Shown piece by piece: positions 14,938 through 23,690 of a stretch of DNA of 64,000 bases. Position numbers and translations under genes: made by a program. Source of the DNA: Candidatus Gastranaerophilales bacterium (GTDB lineage Bacteria; Cyanobacteriota; Vampirovibrionia; Gastranaerophilales; Gastranaerophilaceae); assembly GCA_944322935.1 (NCBI GenBank), contig CALUQO010000006.1, forward strand, positions 1 through 64,000, read 5' to 3'. Positions within the stretch are counted from its first letter, which is position 1, and the number at the start of each line of letters is the position of its first letter. Below the pieces are notes generated by a model. It was given only the letters and a program-made list of their open reading frames with translations, was not told where the DNA came from and did no database searches.

Positions 14938-15663
14938 ATGAAAATTACGGCTAAAAATCTTGTAAAAATATACGGTGACAGAACCGTTGTTAACGATATA
15001 AGTTTTGAGGTAAATAAGGGAGAAGTCGTAGGACTTTTAGGCCCTAACGGTGCAGGCAAAACGACAACATTTTACATGGTGGTCGGCCTTGTAAAGGCTA
15101 ACGGCGGCAAGGTTTATCTCGGCAACAAAGATTTAACAAATGTTCCCATGAACATACGTGCAAAAGAAGGTATCGGTTATCTGCCTCAGGAGGCTTCCAT
15201 TTTCAGAAAACTTTCCGTTGAAGATAATATAAAACTTGTTTTGCAGATGAATGATAAACTGACTCCTGAAGAGAAAAAACAAAAACTTGAAGATTTGCTT
15301 GAAGAATTCGGTATGAAAGAAAAAAGAAAATTCTCTGCAATATCTCTTTCTGGCGGCGAAAGAAGAAGAGTCGAACTTGCCAGAGCACTCGCGGCAAGTC
15401 CGGAATTTATTCTTCTTGATGAACCGTTTACGGGTATTGACCCTATAGCTATCGGTGAAATTAAAGATAACATAAGAAAATTATCAGAGGAAAAGGGGTT
15501 AGGGGTATTGATTACAGACCACAATCCGAAGGCTACTCTTTCTATTACTGACAGAGCTTATGTAATTTTTGACGGTAAAATCAAAATTCAGGGGCGCAGT
15601 GTGGAAGTAGCCAATGACCCTGTTGCAAAACAATTCTATTTAGGAAAGGACTTTACTCTGTAA
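14938..15663 (+). CDS. lptB: LPS export ABC transporter ATP-binding protein LptB
   Basis: A 241-residue ABC ATPase: Walker A GPNGAGKTT near residue 36, Q-loop in YLPQEASIFRKLSVEDN, signature LSGGERRRVELARALA, Walker B FILLDEPFTGIDP and the H-loop TDHN. The QEASIFRKLSV segment is specific to LptB. It powers extraction of LPS from the inner membrane by LptFG and delivery to the LptC/A bridge. Its stop codon overlaps the start of the YjgP/YjgQ permease (TAATG), so the two are translationally coupled. AAAGGTGG precedes the ATG. Confidence 0.95.
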   Translation: MKITAKNLVKIYGDRTVVNDISFEVNKGEVVGLLGPNGAGKTTTFYMVVGLVKANGGKVYLGNKDLTNVPMNIRAKEGIGYLPQEASIFRKLSVEDNIKLVLQMNDKLTPEEKKQKLEDLLEEFGMKEKRKFSAISLSGGERRRVELARALAASPEFILLDEPFTGIDPIAIGEIKDNIRKLSEEKGLGVLITDHNPKATLSITDRAYVIFDGKIKIQGRSVEVANDPVAKQFYLGKDFTL

Positions 15664-16787
15664 TGAAAATGCCTAAAATCTCTTTACCTTTTAAGATTTT
15701 TGACGGATATATTACAAAACAGGTTTTTGCGGCTACGCTTGTTTGTATTTTTCTTTTTGTAGTTGTATGGATTGCGCCGGAAACCCTTTTAAAAGTAATA
15801 AAAAGGACAATGGCAGGAATTTATACACCTTTGGTAGGCGTTCAGCTTTTAATTTATGAAGTGCCTAAAATTGTCGGCAAAGCGCTGCCCGTCGGGCTGC
15901 TTTTGGGTACCTTGTTTACGTTTGATAAATTGAGCAAGGATTCAGAACTTACCGTATTAAGAGGGATAGGGCTGACTTTTTGGAGAATTGTTTATCCGAT
16001 AATTATTTTAAGTATTTTTATATCTGTTTTGTGTTTTTCTTTATACAATACATTGATTCCATACAGTGAAAAAAGAATTAACGATTTAAAAAAAGAGTCT
16101 TACGAAACCCATTTCGTTTATACAGTAAAAGCTTCAAATGACCAGCTTGAAAAGATTATTGTAGTCCCCAGATACTACAGAGATATGATTAGCAAACCTC
16201 TTGTGTTGAATTTTGATTCTTCGCAGTATAAAGATACAAGCGTGCTGAGCAGTATTTTGCAATCTGACTATGCTGTTTATAAAAAGGGTGAATGGGTTGT
16301 ACATAACGTAAAAAAATATGAACTTACACAGGATGGTGTTTTTAAAAGTATAAGCAATATTCCTGATGTAAAGGTATTGTCGGGTTATAGGGCTGACAAG
16401 GCTTTTAAGATAATGTCTTATTCAACCAAAAAGGAGCGCGAGCTTAATAATGCGGAAATCACTGAATATATCAAAATGCTCAAGGATGAGCACCTTAACG
16501 ATGAATACAGATTTATGCTGAACAAGTATCTGCAAAGGTATTTTCACTCGGCAATATGTATATTATTCGCAATTTTGGGCTGCCTTTTAGGATTTTCAAG
16601 ACCAAGGGAACAAAAACTTGTTAACTTTGTAATAGGTATAGGCATAGTATTCGGTTATTATATTACACTGCCGTTTTTTGATATGTGTGCGGAAAAAGGA
16701 ATCATAAGCCCGTATCTTACATCCACAATACAGCCAATAGCTATATTAATAGCGATATTTATCTTTAAAAAGATTAAAGACGTATAA
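15663..16787 (+). CDS. LptF/LptG (YjgP/YjgQ) family LPS permease
   Basis: A 374-residue permease with the family layout. An N-terminal membrane segment follows FDGYITKQVFAATLVCIFLF, then the coupling region FTFDKLSKDSELTVLRGIGL that docks on LptB, two more spans near 100-130, a ~150-residue periplasmic beta-jellyroll domain, and three C-terminal spans (FHSAICILFAILGCLLGFSR onward). Only one LptF/G-type gene is present here; E. coli needs two different ones, whereas cyanobacteria and some other phyla have a single gene, suggesting a homodimer. It overlaps lptB by one base. Confidence 0.9.
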   Translation: MKMPKISLPFKIFDGYITKQVFAATLVCIFLFVVVWIAPETLLKVIKRTMAGIYTPLVGVQLLIYEVPKIVGKALPVGLLLGTLFTFDKLSKDSELTVLRGIGLTFWRIVYPIIILSIFISVLCFSLYNTLIPYSEKRINDLKKESYETHFVYTVKASNDQLEKIIVVPRYYRDMISKPLVLNFDSSQYKDTSVLSSILQSDYAVYKKGEWVVHNVKKYELTQDGVFKSISNIPDVKVLSGYRADKAFKIMSYSTKKERELNNAEITEYIKMLKDEHLNDEYRFMLNKYLQRYFHSAICILFAILGCLLGFSRPREQKLVNFVIGIGIVFGYYITLPFFDMCAEKGIISPYLTSTIQPIAILIAIFIFKKIKDV

Positions 16788-16807
16788 AATCTTTTGGAGG
16801 AAAATAA

Positions 16808-17644
16808 ATGAAAAAATTAATAACATTAGCCTGCCTGTTTTGCAGTGCAATCATTTTTGCAACAGGAGCCTGTCCCGTGGGAAGAGGTTCTGACAAAATA
16901 GAAATAACTAATGACAACGGGCTTTACATAATCAGAATTCCAAAAGAAAGAAACGCAAATATAAGACCATACGTGACAAAATCTCTTACATTTAACAAAG
17001 ATGTCTTTGCAAAAACCAATGCTGAAATGGTTATAAATGCCGGATATTTTGACCCCAATAACAAAAAGACCACATCATACGTAATTATAGACAAAGAAAT
17101 TGTTCTTGACCCTACAACAAACAAAAGCCTGATGAATAACGAGTCTGTTAAACCTTATTTAAACCTAGTGTTAAACAGAACAGAGTTCAGGGTTTTAGAT
17201 TGTCACGGCAAAACCAGATATGATATTGCCACTCATAATGCAAAAACACCGTTTAGATGCTCAATAAAACATTCTATTCAGGCGGGGCCTATGATTTATC
17301 CTGATTTAAGGTTGTCCCGGGAATACTTTGTTATGAAGGATGAAAACGGCAAGGTAACCAGAGATTCAATAACCGCATTGAAAAAATGCGCACGAACAGC
17401 TATAGGGATAAAAGACGGAGATGTCTATATTATTATAGCTAATATTTATCACAAATTGACACTGCCGGGATTGTATAAGGTTTGTGAAGATTTGGGTCTG
17501 GAAAAGGCAATGAACTTTGACGGCGGGGGCTCAACTTCATTGAATTACAAAGGCACTGATAATCCCGAATACAAAAATTTTGAAATAACCTCGGACAAAA
17601 ATAAAAATGCACGAAAACTTAAATCTTTCCTTCTGATTGATTAA
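16808..17644 (+). CDS. Secreted phosphodiester glycosidase (NAGPA domain) protein
   Basis: A 278-residue protein with a signal peptide (KKLITLACLFCSAIIFATGA; cleavage or lipid attachment near Cys22). The exported domain is a phosphodiester glycosidase (NAGPA, formerly DUF2233): MVINAGYFDPNN, IQAGPMIYPD, CARTAIGIKDGDVYI and the closing signature NFDGGGSTSLNY. The family includes the uncovering enzyme for mannose-6-phosphate, and bacterial members trim phosphodiester-linked sugars in envelopes. It follows the LPS permease by 20 bases with TTTTGGAGG as ribosome site and is probably in the same operon. Confidence 0.88.
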   Translation: MKKLITLACLFCSAIIFATGACPVGRGSDKIEITNDNGLYIIRIPKERNANIRPYVTKSLTFNKDVFAKTNAEMVINAGYFDPNNKKTTSYVIIDKEIVLDPTTNKSLMNNESVKPYLNLVLNRTEFRVLDCHGKTRYDIATHNAKTPFRCSIKHSIQAGPMIYPDLRLSREYFVMKDENGKVTRDSITALKKCARTAIGIKDGDVYIIIANIYHKLTLPGLYKVCEDLGLEKAMNFDGGGSTSLNYKGTDNPEYKNFEITSDKNKNARKLKSFLLID

Positions 17645-17668
17645 CAAAAACGTAAAGCATTAAAAAAG

Positions 17669-17697
17669 TTGACCGGAATAAAACAAATTATTATATT
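17669..17697 (+). promoter_or_regulatory. Promoter of the flhB2-sigma-kinase operon
   Basis: TTGACC (17669-17674) and TATATT (17692-17697) with a 17-base spacer, giving a leader of about 50 bases before the ATG at 17756. It looks like a housekeeping promoter. Confidence 0.55.
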
Positions 17698-17755
17698 TTA
17701 TGATAATATATGTATTAAGTTGAGTAAGGATAGACAAAGTTAGGACCCCTTCCCC

Positions 17756-18862
17756 ATGGGTGATGAAGATAAGCAGTTTGAGGCATCGCACCAAAAACTG
17801 GAAAAAGCGAGAAAAGAAGGTCAGGTTGTAAAATCCAAGGATTTTTCAACTGCAATTGCAATGATAGTGATGTTTTTTGCAATTGCAAAGCTTTCGCCGT
17901 TTATTTTCGACCAGATTTCTCGGCTTTTTGTGCTGTGTTATGAACAAATACCTAACCAGCATCTGGATAGTATAGGTATGCCGTATCTTTTGTTTATAAC
18001 TCTTGTGCCCACTGTATTGATTATCGGGCCAATTCTGGCGCTGGCAATGTTTATAGCTATTATAGGCGATTTTATTCAGGTTGGGCCTTTGTTTACAACT
18101 ACCCCTCTTGCTCCAAAACTGGATAAATTAAACCCGACGAAATATTTTAAAAACCTAATGTCCGTAAAAACACTGTTTGAGCTTGTAAAAAACATTATTA
18201 AGGTTCTGATTTTAGGTTACGTCGGCTGGTCTGTGTATAGCTCTCACTTTGAAATTATACTGGGGCTTGCTGCAATGGATAATAATTTTGCGGTTATGCA
18301 GGAGTTCGGTGCGCTGATTATGGATTTCGTTATAAAAGCGAGTATTGCATTCCTTGTTATTTCGGCAGCGGACTATGGTATGACAAGGTGGAAATTTTTA
18401 CAAGACCAGAAGATGTCCTTTAAAGAGGTAAAAGATGAATATAAAAACACTGAAGGCGACCCGAATGTTAAGGCTGCATTGCGCCAGCGCCGTCAGCAAA
18501 TGATGCAGCAAGGGATGATGGACGCCGTTCCTGATGCGGATTTTGTCGTAACCAACCCTACACACGTTGCATGTGCTCTGAAATATGATCAGGAAACAAT
18601 GGAATCTCCTAAACTTGTGGCCAAAGGTACAGAGCTTTTTGCAAAAAAAATTATTGAAATAGCAAGGGAACACGGCGTGCCTGTTATAGAAAATCCGCCT
18701 GTTGCGCGTGCTCTTTTCAGGCTTGTTGATGTAAACAGGGAAATCCCGCCTGATTTGTACAAAGCCGTAGCAGAAATCTTATTATTTGTATATAATTTGC
18801 GAAATTCTCAAAAACCTAGTAATATAAATACTAAGATGAGTGATAGAAGTGACAGAAGATAA
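17756..18862 (+). CDS. FlhB-family type III export switch protein (second copy)
   Basis: A 368-residue FlhB/YscU protein. The cytoplasmic start has KLEKARKEGQVVKSKDFSTA; four membrane segments lie between ~30 and ~210; the coupling helix is KMSFKEVKDEYKNTEGDPNV; and the autocleavage motif is NPTH at residues 267-270 (VTNPTHVACALKYD). After self-cleavage the C-terminal domain sets substrate specificity in the flagellar export gate. A second complete copy lies at 58316-59443 beside fliPQR. This copy is co-transcribed with a flagellar-type sigma factor and a histidine kinase, which is unusual. Confidence 0.85.
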   Translation: MGDEDKQFEASHQKLEKARKEGQVVKSKDFSTAIAMIVMFFAIAKLSPFIFDQISRLFVLCYEQIPNQHLDSIGMPYLLFITLVPTVLIIGPILALAMFIAIIGDFIQVGPLFTTTPLAPKLDKLNPTKYFKNLMSVKTLFELVKNIIKVLILGYVGWSVYSSHFEIILGLAAMDNNFAVMQEFGALIMDFVIKASIAFLVISAADYGMTRWKFLQDQKMSFKEVKDEYKNTEGDPNVKAALRQRRQQMMQQGMMDAVPDADFVVTNPTHVACALKYDQETMESPKLVAKGTELFAKKIIEIAREHGVPVIENPPVARALFRLVDVNREIPPDLYKAVAEILLFVYNLRNSQKPSNINTKMSDRSDRR

Positions 18863-18864
18863 TC

Positions 18865-19536
18865 ATGATTAATAACGCTTCTCAAAACAATAAAATTAAA
18901 GAATACATTTCAATCGTAGAAAAGGTAGCCAAAGTAGAACACAGACGTATACCTTCTCACATGGTGGATTACGAAGAACTTGTTTCTATAGGTATTATTG
19001 CCGTTCAGGCAATGATTAAAAATAAAACCCCTGAGCAGCTCGAAAAATATAACACCTCTTATATTTCGACCGCAGTAAGATGGGCAATCAGAAACGAACT
19101 GAGAAACAGGTATAAATGGTATACCTTAAAACATAAAACCGATGCGGAAACGGCAGAAGCGGCCAGTGTTGATGATGCATTGGATATTTCTCCGGGTAAA
19201 GTAAGAGAAGCTATTTACGAAACAATTCTTTCTATTGATTCAATAGCTGCTGCTTCGTCGGATAACGACTCTCCGTTTGATTTCATCAAAGACCCGCGTG
19301 CTTTGCCGGATGAAAAAGCTGAAATAAGCGAGCTCGGTAAAGCAATAAGAGAAGCTATTGCAACACTTCCTCAAAAAGACAGACTCGTTGTTGAATACAG
19401 ATTTTATAGAAATATGCAGGTTAAAGAGATTGCAGAACAGGTCGGGTTGTCTTCTTCCCGTATTACGAGGATTGTTCAGGCAGCACTCAATCATGTGAGA
19501 GAATACCTTGTTGCTCATGAACATTACGGTTATTAA
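18865..19536 (+). CDS. Sigma-70 family factor, FliA/WhiG type
   Basis: The 223-residue product has a region 2 (YEELVSIGIIAVQAMIKN, then ISTAVRWAIRNELRNRYKW) and a region 4 helix-turn-helix (LPQKDRLVVEYRFYRNMQVK, EIAEQVGLSSSRITRIVQAA). Region 1.1 is absent and region 3 is short, as in flagellar and other group 3 factors. It follows the flhB-like gene by 2 bases and the kinase gene begins 14 bases after it. FliA of other bacteria directs flagellin and chemotaxis genes. I found no clear sigma-28 consensus upstream of the two flagellins here, so the regulon is uncertain. Confidence 0.8.
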   Translation: MINNASQNNKIKEYISIVEKVAKVEHRRIPSHMVDYEELVSIGIIAVQAMIKNKTPEQLEKYNTSYISTAVRWAIRNELRNRYKWYTLKHKTDAETAEAASVDDALDISPGKVREAIYETILSIDSIAAASSDNDSPFDFIKDPRALPDEKAEISELGKAIREAIATLPQKDRLVVEYRFYRNMQVKEIAEQVGLSSSRITRIVQAALNHVREYLVAHEHYGY

Positions 19537-19550
19537 TCAGGTTTTATCCG

Positions 19551-20552
19551 GTGCAGAATTTAATTATTATTCTATTAACTATTGTTTGTGCAGGCCTTGT
19601 TGTATGGCTTGTCTCTTTGTATTTGCAATACAAACAATTAAAGCAAACCTTTCGCAACCACAAAAAAATGCTCAGAAGCGTTACCAAAACAATCAATTCT
19701 GTACGCTACGGCAATCTGTATGAAAGAATCCCCAAAGAAACTTTTTCAATCCTGCCTAACCTCTCACAGAGCGTTGATTCAATGATTGAAGCAATAGTTG
19801 ACAGAGAGGATATGATTAAGGAATACCAATCCGAGCTGAATCAAAAAATAGATGTTCTCACAGAGGTTGAAAAGTTGAAAGAGGATTTTGTTGCAACATT
19901 GACTCACGACTTGAAGGTGCCGATTCTTGCTGAAAAAAATATGCTGAATTTTCTGCTTAATAACCGTTTTGGCGAACTTAACGACAGACAAAAAGAAGCG
20001 ATAAGCTATTTAACCGGCTCAAACAACGAGCTTGTCGAGCTTGTGGAAATCATTCTTGAAACTTACAAATTGAATGAAACCAAAATTGAACTCCATAAAG
20101 AAGAACGGGATGTTAACCGTCTTATTGAAGAAACTATTGAACAGATGCGCCCTATCGGGGATACGGATTCTATATCCATAAACTATTGGAGCGAATTTTT
20201 TAACAGGGTTAATATGGATGAATTTTATATAAAAAGAGTGTTAAAAAACCTTATACTAAACGCTCTTTCCTTTAGTGAACCTCACTCTAAAGTGGATGTG
20301 GCTTTGTGCAACGACGATAAAAATATTTACATAAAAATAACCAACTATGGCAAAAGCATAAAACGCGAAGAAATAGACCATGTTTTTGATAAATATTACA
20401 CAACAGCCAAAAAATTCAGAAAAGTCGGCACGGGGTTAGGTTTGTACCTTTCTAACAGGATTGTAAAAGCTCATAACGGCGAAATTATTGTGGAGACCGA
20501 TTCAAACAACACTCCTTATACAACGTTTATGATTAAATTGCCGATAGAATAA
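19551..20552 (+). CDS. Membrane-anchored sensor histidine kinase
   Basis: A 333-residue kinase. An N-terminal membrane helix (LIIILLTIVCAGLVVWLVSL) leaves almost nothing outside the cell, so the signal is probably read in the membrane or cytoplasm. Residues ~30-110 are a coiled linker. The H-box ATLTHDLKVPI has the phospho-accepting His119, followed by the N-box LKNLILNALSFSE and the G-boxes GTGLGLYLSNRIV. The start is GTG 19551, 14 bases after the sigma gene. It has no cognate regulator nearby; the LuxR-type regulator at 12651-13280 is the only one in the window. Confidence 0.85.
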   Translation: MQNLIIILLTIVCAGLVVWLVSLYLQYKQLKQTFRNHKKMLRSVTKTINSVRYGNLYERIPKETFSILPNLSQSVDSMIEAIVDREDMIKEYQSELNQKIDVLTEVEKLKEDFVATLTHDLKVPILAEKNMLNFLLNNRFGELNDRQKEAISYLTGSNNELVELVEIILETYKLNETKIELHKEERDVNRLIEETIEQMRPIGDTDSISINYWSEFFNRVNMDEFYIKRVLKNLILNALSFSEPHSKVDVALCNDDKNIYIKITNYGKSIKREEIDHVFDKYYTTAKKFRKVGTGLGLYLSNRIVKAHNGEIIVETDSNNTPYTTFMIKLPIE

Positions 20553-20648
20553 AGAGGCTGCTGAATTAGTGCCTAACATTTGTATATGATGAATTGATAT
20601 TTTGTCAAAAATATGCTATTGAATAAGTAGGAAACGGAGGTTTTTTAT

Positions 20649-21389
20649 ATGTTTAAAAGTTCAAATCCAGTGTTATCAAGAATGGATAACAGTGATATAC
20701 AAATGTTAAACAGCGTGCCGATGACAGTTAACGGCACAATCGGAAAAACATTTGCGCTTATTTTGATTGCTCTTGTTGCCGCTGCTGCAATGGTATATGA
20801 GGCAATGATGGGCTATACCGATAAAATGATGACGGTTATGACCGTTGCTCTTGTCGTCGGGTTGATAAGCGGGTTTGCTGCTTGCTTTTTACCGAAATTT
20901 ACAAAATTTTTGGCTCCCGTATACGCATTTGCAGAAGGTGCATTGTTAGGCGGCATATCAATATTTCTTGAAGCAAAGTTTCCCGGCATTGCTATTCAGG
21001 CAATTTCCGGCACTTTTATTGCGTTTTTGGTTATGCTTTTCTTATACAGGGTAAAAGCTATCCGTGCAACTGAAAAATTCCGTGCTACAATAATGACGGC
21101 TTTGTTGACCATAATGATAATTTATCTTGTTGATTTAGTCGGCAGCTTTTTCAATTTTTCTATACCGTTTGTATCCGGCAACGGAATAACAGCACTTGCT
21201 TTTAGTGCAATAGTTGTTCTTATTGCTTCATTAAGCCTTATTTTGGATTTTGATTTTATTGAAAAAGGTGCACAAAATCTATTGCCAAAGGACTTTGAAT
21301 GGTACGGTGCTTTCGGGCTGACAGTTACGCTTGTTTGGCTGTATATAGAAATTTTAAAACTTATAGCACTGTTAAGAGGGGATGATTAA
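20649..21389 (+). CDS. Bax inhibitor-1/YccA family membrane protein
   Basis: A 246-residue protein with seven hydrophobic segments from about residue 33 to the end, typical of the YccA-like subgroup of Bax inhibitor-1 proteins. The N-terminal segment SNPVLSRM and PMTVNGTIGKTF match the group best known from Actinobacteria and Cyanobacteria. The final part (ILDFDFIEKGAQNLLPKDFE, then YGAFGLTVTLVWLYIEIL) carries the conserved Asp residues that control pH-dependent calcium leak in this family. GGAGG lies 9 bases upstream of the ATG. It is a single-gene unit ending in two terminators. Confidence 0.85.
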   Translation: MFKSSNPVLSRMDNSDIQMLNSVPMTVNGTIGKTFALILIALVAAAAMVYEAMMGYTDKMMTVMTVALVVGLISGFAACFLPKFTKFLAPVYAFAEGALLGGISIFLEAKFPGIAIQAISGTFIAFLVMLFLYRVKAIRATEKFRATIMTALLTIMIIYLVDLVGSFFNFSIPFVSGNGITALAFSAIVVLIASLSLILDFDFIEKGAQNLLPKDFEWYGAFGLTVTLVWLYIEILKLIALLRGDD

Positions 21390-21402
21390 TCATCCCTTTT
21401 TT
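21379..21402 (+). terminator. Terminator overlapping the BI-1 stop codon
   Basis: GGGATGAT-TA-ATCATCCC is a palindrome followed by seven T. It includes the last codon and the stop. Confidence 0.8.
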
Positions 21403-21427
21403 TATATGTAAAAAAAAATAAATCACA

Positions 21428-21462
21428 AAGCAAGTGCAGACCAAAGTCTGCACTGCTTTTTT
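21428..21462. terminator. Second terminator between convergent genes
   Basis: AGTGCAGAC-CAAA-GTCTGCACT with AAGC/GCTT outer pairing and a T run. The GCAGAC-AAAGTCTGC core recurs in the terminator at 58289-58310. Confidence 0.8.
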
Positions 21463-21503
21463 CTTATTAATTATAAATAATCAAGTGTGAATCAGCTTTT
21501 TAT

Positions 21504-22967
21504 TTATTCTTCGATTTTCTTTTTGTTTAAAAAAGGATTTGATGTGTTGCTGCTTTCCGTTGATGAAGCTGTTGTTGTATTTGTATTATTTGCTGTAGAT
21601 GTATTACCGGTTGAAGAACCGAACAGGTTCAACCCGCCGTTATCATATTTTTGAATAAAATTATACGTTGAAGCAAGTGTCTGGTTCAAAACCGCATTAT
21701 CATAGGCGGTCGGTTTGCGTTTTGTTGAAGTTGCTTCTTCTTCCGCTCCGGCAGCTGCAGCTGAACCGGTTAATGATTTAACACCGTTCATTCCCTGATT
21801 GAAAAGGTTCATTACTGATTGTCCTTTGTTTAACCAGCTGTTATTCTGGCTGCCTGCTCCTGCAGCATTTTGTGCGCCTTCGCCGCCTTCAAGTTCTTTA
21901 ATCAACTCGTCAAGTTCTTTGCTCAACCCTGAGGCTTCTTGTTGTATATTAGCTTTTACTGCTTCATAAGCTGATTTTTTTGTTGCCAAATCTGCCTTGG
22001 CAGTTTCTAACTGCTGCTGAGCGTTTTGAAGTTTTTCATCGGCAGCAGCTACATCTTCTTTCGCTTTATCGAGAGCTTCCTGAGCTTTTTTCAAAGCTTC
22101 TTCATCATTTTCAAGTTGAGCTTTGGATTTATCTCTTTCAGCAGTTGCCTGTTCTTTTTGAGCCGTAGCTTTTTGAAGTTCCGCTTTAGCAACTTCAAGT
22201 TTTGCTTCCGCTGCTTTTAATGCTGCTTCTGCTGCTGCAAGGGCTGCTTCTGCTGCTGCAACGGCAGCGGCACTATATGGAAGCCCGGCTTTAGCAGATT
22301 CAACAGCAGCTTTAGCAGACTCTACGCTTGCTTTTGCACTTGTTACAGTAGCTTCTGCAGCAGCAACATTAGCTTGCGCTTTTGTTTCTGCTGCTTGGGC
22401 TTTTGTTAAATTTGTTTCTTTTGCCTGCAAATCGGCTTTTTGGCCTTCTACTTTAGTCTGGCTTTGTTCTTCCGTAACTTCGGCTGCTTCTTCAACGCCC
22501 TGGGCAGCTTCTTGTTCACCGGTTGCTCTTCCAACGCTTTCTTGGTTTGTTGCAACTTCGCCTTCTTGGTTGGTAACTTCTGTGTTAGCTGCCGTAACTG
22601 TTGCCGCCGCATCCGGTGAAGAAGCCAGTGCGTCAACCCCTGTTTTGGCTGCACGTACTACATTAACATCACTGCTGTTCAATGCGGCATTGCCTTCTTC
22701 TATTTCACTGTCAGTACCGTTTGAAGGATTTGATGAAGATGGAGTTGAATTAGCTCCATACACCTGCTCCGGTGTTGCATATGTTTTAACATCACCATTA
22801 TTGCTGAGTTCAAAACCGTCGCCGACTTGTCCCCAATTGCCGTTGCCGTTGAGTTCCACGTTCGGAACAGTTGTTTCTACCGCATAAGATGTTCTAAAAT
22901 CAAAAAGTTTTTTAAAATCTATTTTTAATTTGTCGTTTCCTGAATTTAAGCTTACGCCGTCACCCAT
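21504..22967 (-). CDS. Long Ala/Lys/Glu-rich coiled-coil protein
   Basis: A 487-residue protein without recognised enzymatic domain. Residues 1-80 are polar with several Gly-Asn stretches. Residues ~120-370 are almost pure Ala, Lys, Glu and Gln and predict as an uninterrupted coiled coil (TKAQAAETKAQANVAAAEAT, KAAEAKLEVAKAELQKATAQ). The C-terminal ~100 residues are low-complexity Asn, Thr and Ser ending NPFLNKKKIEE. There is no signal peptide or membrane span. The composition resembles surface or structural filament proteins and phase-type alanine-rich coiled coils. Frame and codon use match the neighbours, so it is a real gene. Function unknown. Confidence 0.75.
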   Translation of the reverse strand: MGDGVSLNSGNDKLKIDFKKLFDFRTSYAVETTVPNVELNGNGNWGQVGDGFELSNNGDVKTYATPEQVYGANSTPSSSNPSNGTDSEIEEGNAALNSSDVNVVRAAKTGVDALASSPDAAATVTAANTEVTNQEGEVATNQESVGRATGEQEAAQGVEEAAEVTEEQSQTKVEGQKADLQAKETNLTKAQAAETKAQANVAAAEATVTSAKASVESAKAAVESAKAGLPYSAAAVAAAEAALAAAEAALKAAEAKLEVAKAELQKATAQKEQATAERDKSKAQLENDEEALKKAQEALDKAKEDVAAADEKLQNAQQQLETAKADLATKKSAYEAVKANIQQEASGLSKELDELIKELEGGEGAQNAAGAGSQNNSWLNKGQSVMNLFNQGMNGVKSLTGSAAAAGAEEEATSTKRKPTAYDNAVLNQTLASTYNFIQKYDNGGLNLFGSSTGNTSTANNTNTTTASSTESSNTSNPFLNKKKIEE

Positions 22968-23180
22968 TTTTATACTCTCTTTCTTACTTACTTTGAATTT
23001 TGCGCTCTTATATATAAATAAAAACCTTGTAGACCAAAAAATTGATAATCTAATATATACTTTTTATATATTATTTACATAACTTTACAATTGTGTAATT
23101 TTGTAAAAATTCTCAAAAAATTTGGCAACATTTTATATTTAAGGAACTTTATAGTATTGTAACTTTAGTGAGGTGTGAAC

Positions 23181-23606
23181 ATGAATTTTTCAGCAGTGAC
23201 AAATAACATTTCCGATAAAGCAAAACAATATGCGGATAATGCTAAAACAACTTATGACAAAACCTTTAAACCGTTTATAAAAGAGCAGTTAAAATATGCC
23301 AAAAATATTTCAAAGGACACTGTAAATTTTGTTAAAAACAATCCTAAAAAAATCGGCAAATACGCAGCTGTTACAGCAGGTATTGTTGCAGTCGGAGCAG
23401 GAGTTGTAAAAGGCATAAAAGATTACATCGAAACCAAAAAAGTAAACAAAATCCTTGCAAAATTTGTTGCTATGGAAAAACAAAATAATAAAGAATTAAA
23501 AGATTTTATCGGTGTACAAAAAGAGATTATTGATACTAAAGATGCAATAATTGAATTACAGAAAAAAGTTATTGAAGAACAAAAAGCAAAAATTGTACAA
23601 AATTAA
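23181..23606 (+). CDS. Small basic helical protein with one membrane segment
   Basis: The ATG at 23181 follows GAGGTG directly; the GTG at 23175 is inside that ribosome site. The 141-residue product begins MNFSAVTNNISDK, is Lys-rich and helical (KQYADNAKTTYDK), has a single hydrophobic stretch at ~55-75 (YAAVTAGIVAVGAGVV), and ends in a coiled coil (IIELQKKVIEEQKAK). A membrane-anchored scaffold is plausible. It is not a recognised family. AACTTTAGT, the core of the motif seen at the flagellins, lies 11 bases upstream. Confidence 0.7.
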   Translation: MNFSAVTNNISDKAKQYADNAKTTYDKTFKPFIKEQLKYAKNISKDTVNFVKNNPKKIGKYAAVTAGIVAVGAGVVKGIKDYIETKKVNKILAKFVAMEKQNNKELKDFIGVQKEIIDTKDAIIELQKKVIEEQKAKIVQN

Positions 23607-23624
23607 AAAGTATAATTGATAAAT

Positions 23625-23677
23625 AAAAAGGCCCTTCAAAAAAATTTTTAAAAGATTTTAATTGAGGGGCTTTTTTT
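23625..23677 (+). terminator. Imperfect terminator upstream of comEC
   Basis: AAGGCCCTTCAA pairs, with one bulge, with TTGAGGGGCTT around an A/T-rich loop, followed by seven T. The comEC promoter overlaps its T tract. Confidence 0.65.
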
Positions 23678-23690
23678 ATATGATAAAAAA

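Noticed and set aside
23175-23180. GTG start two codons before the ATG at 23181
   Set aside because: The GTG is part of the GAGGTG ribosome binding site.
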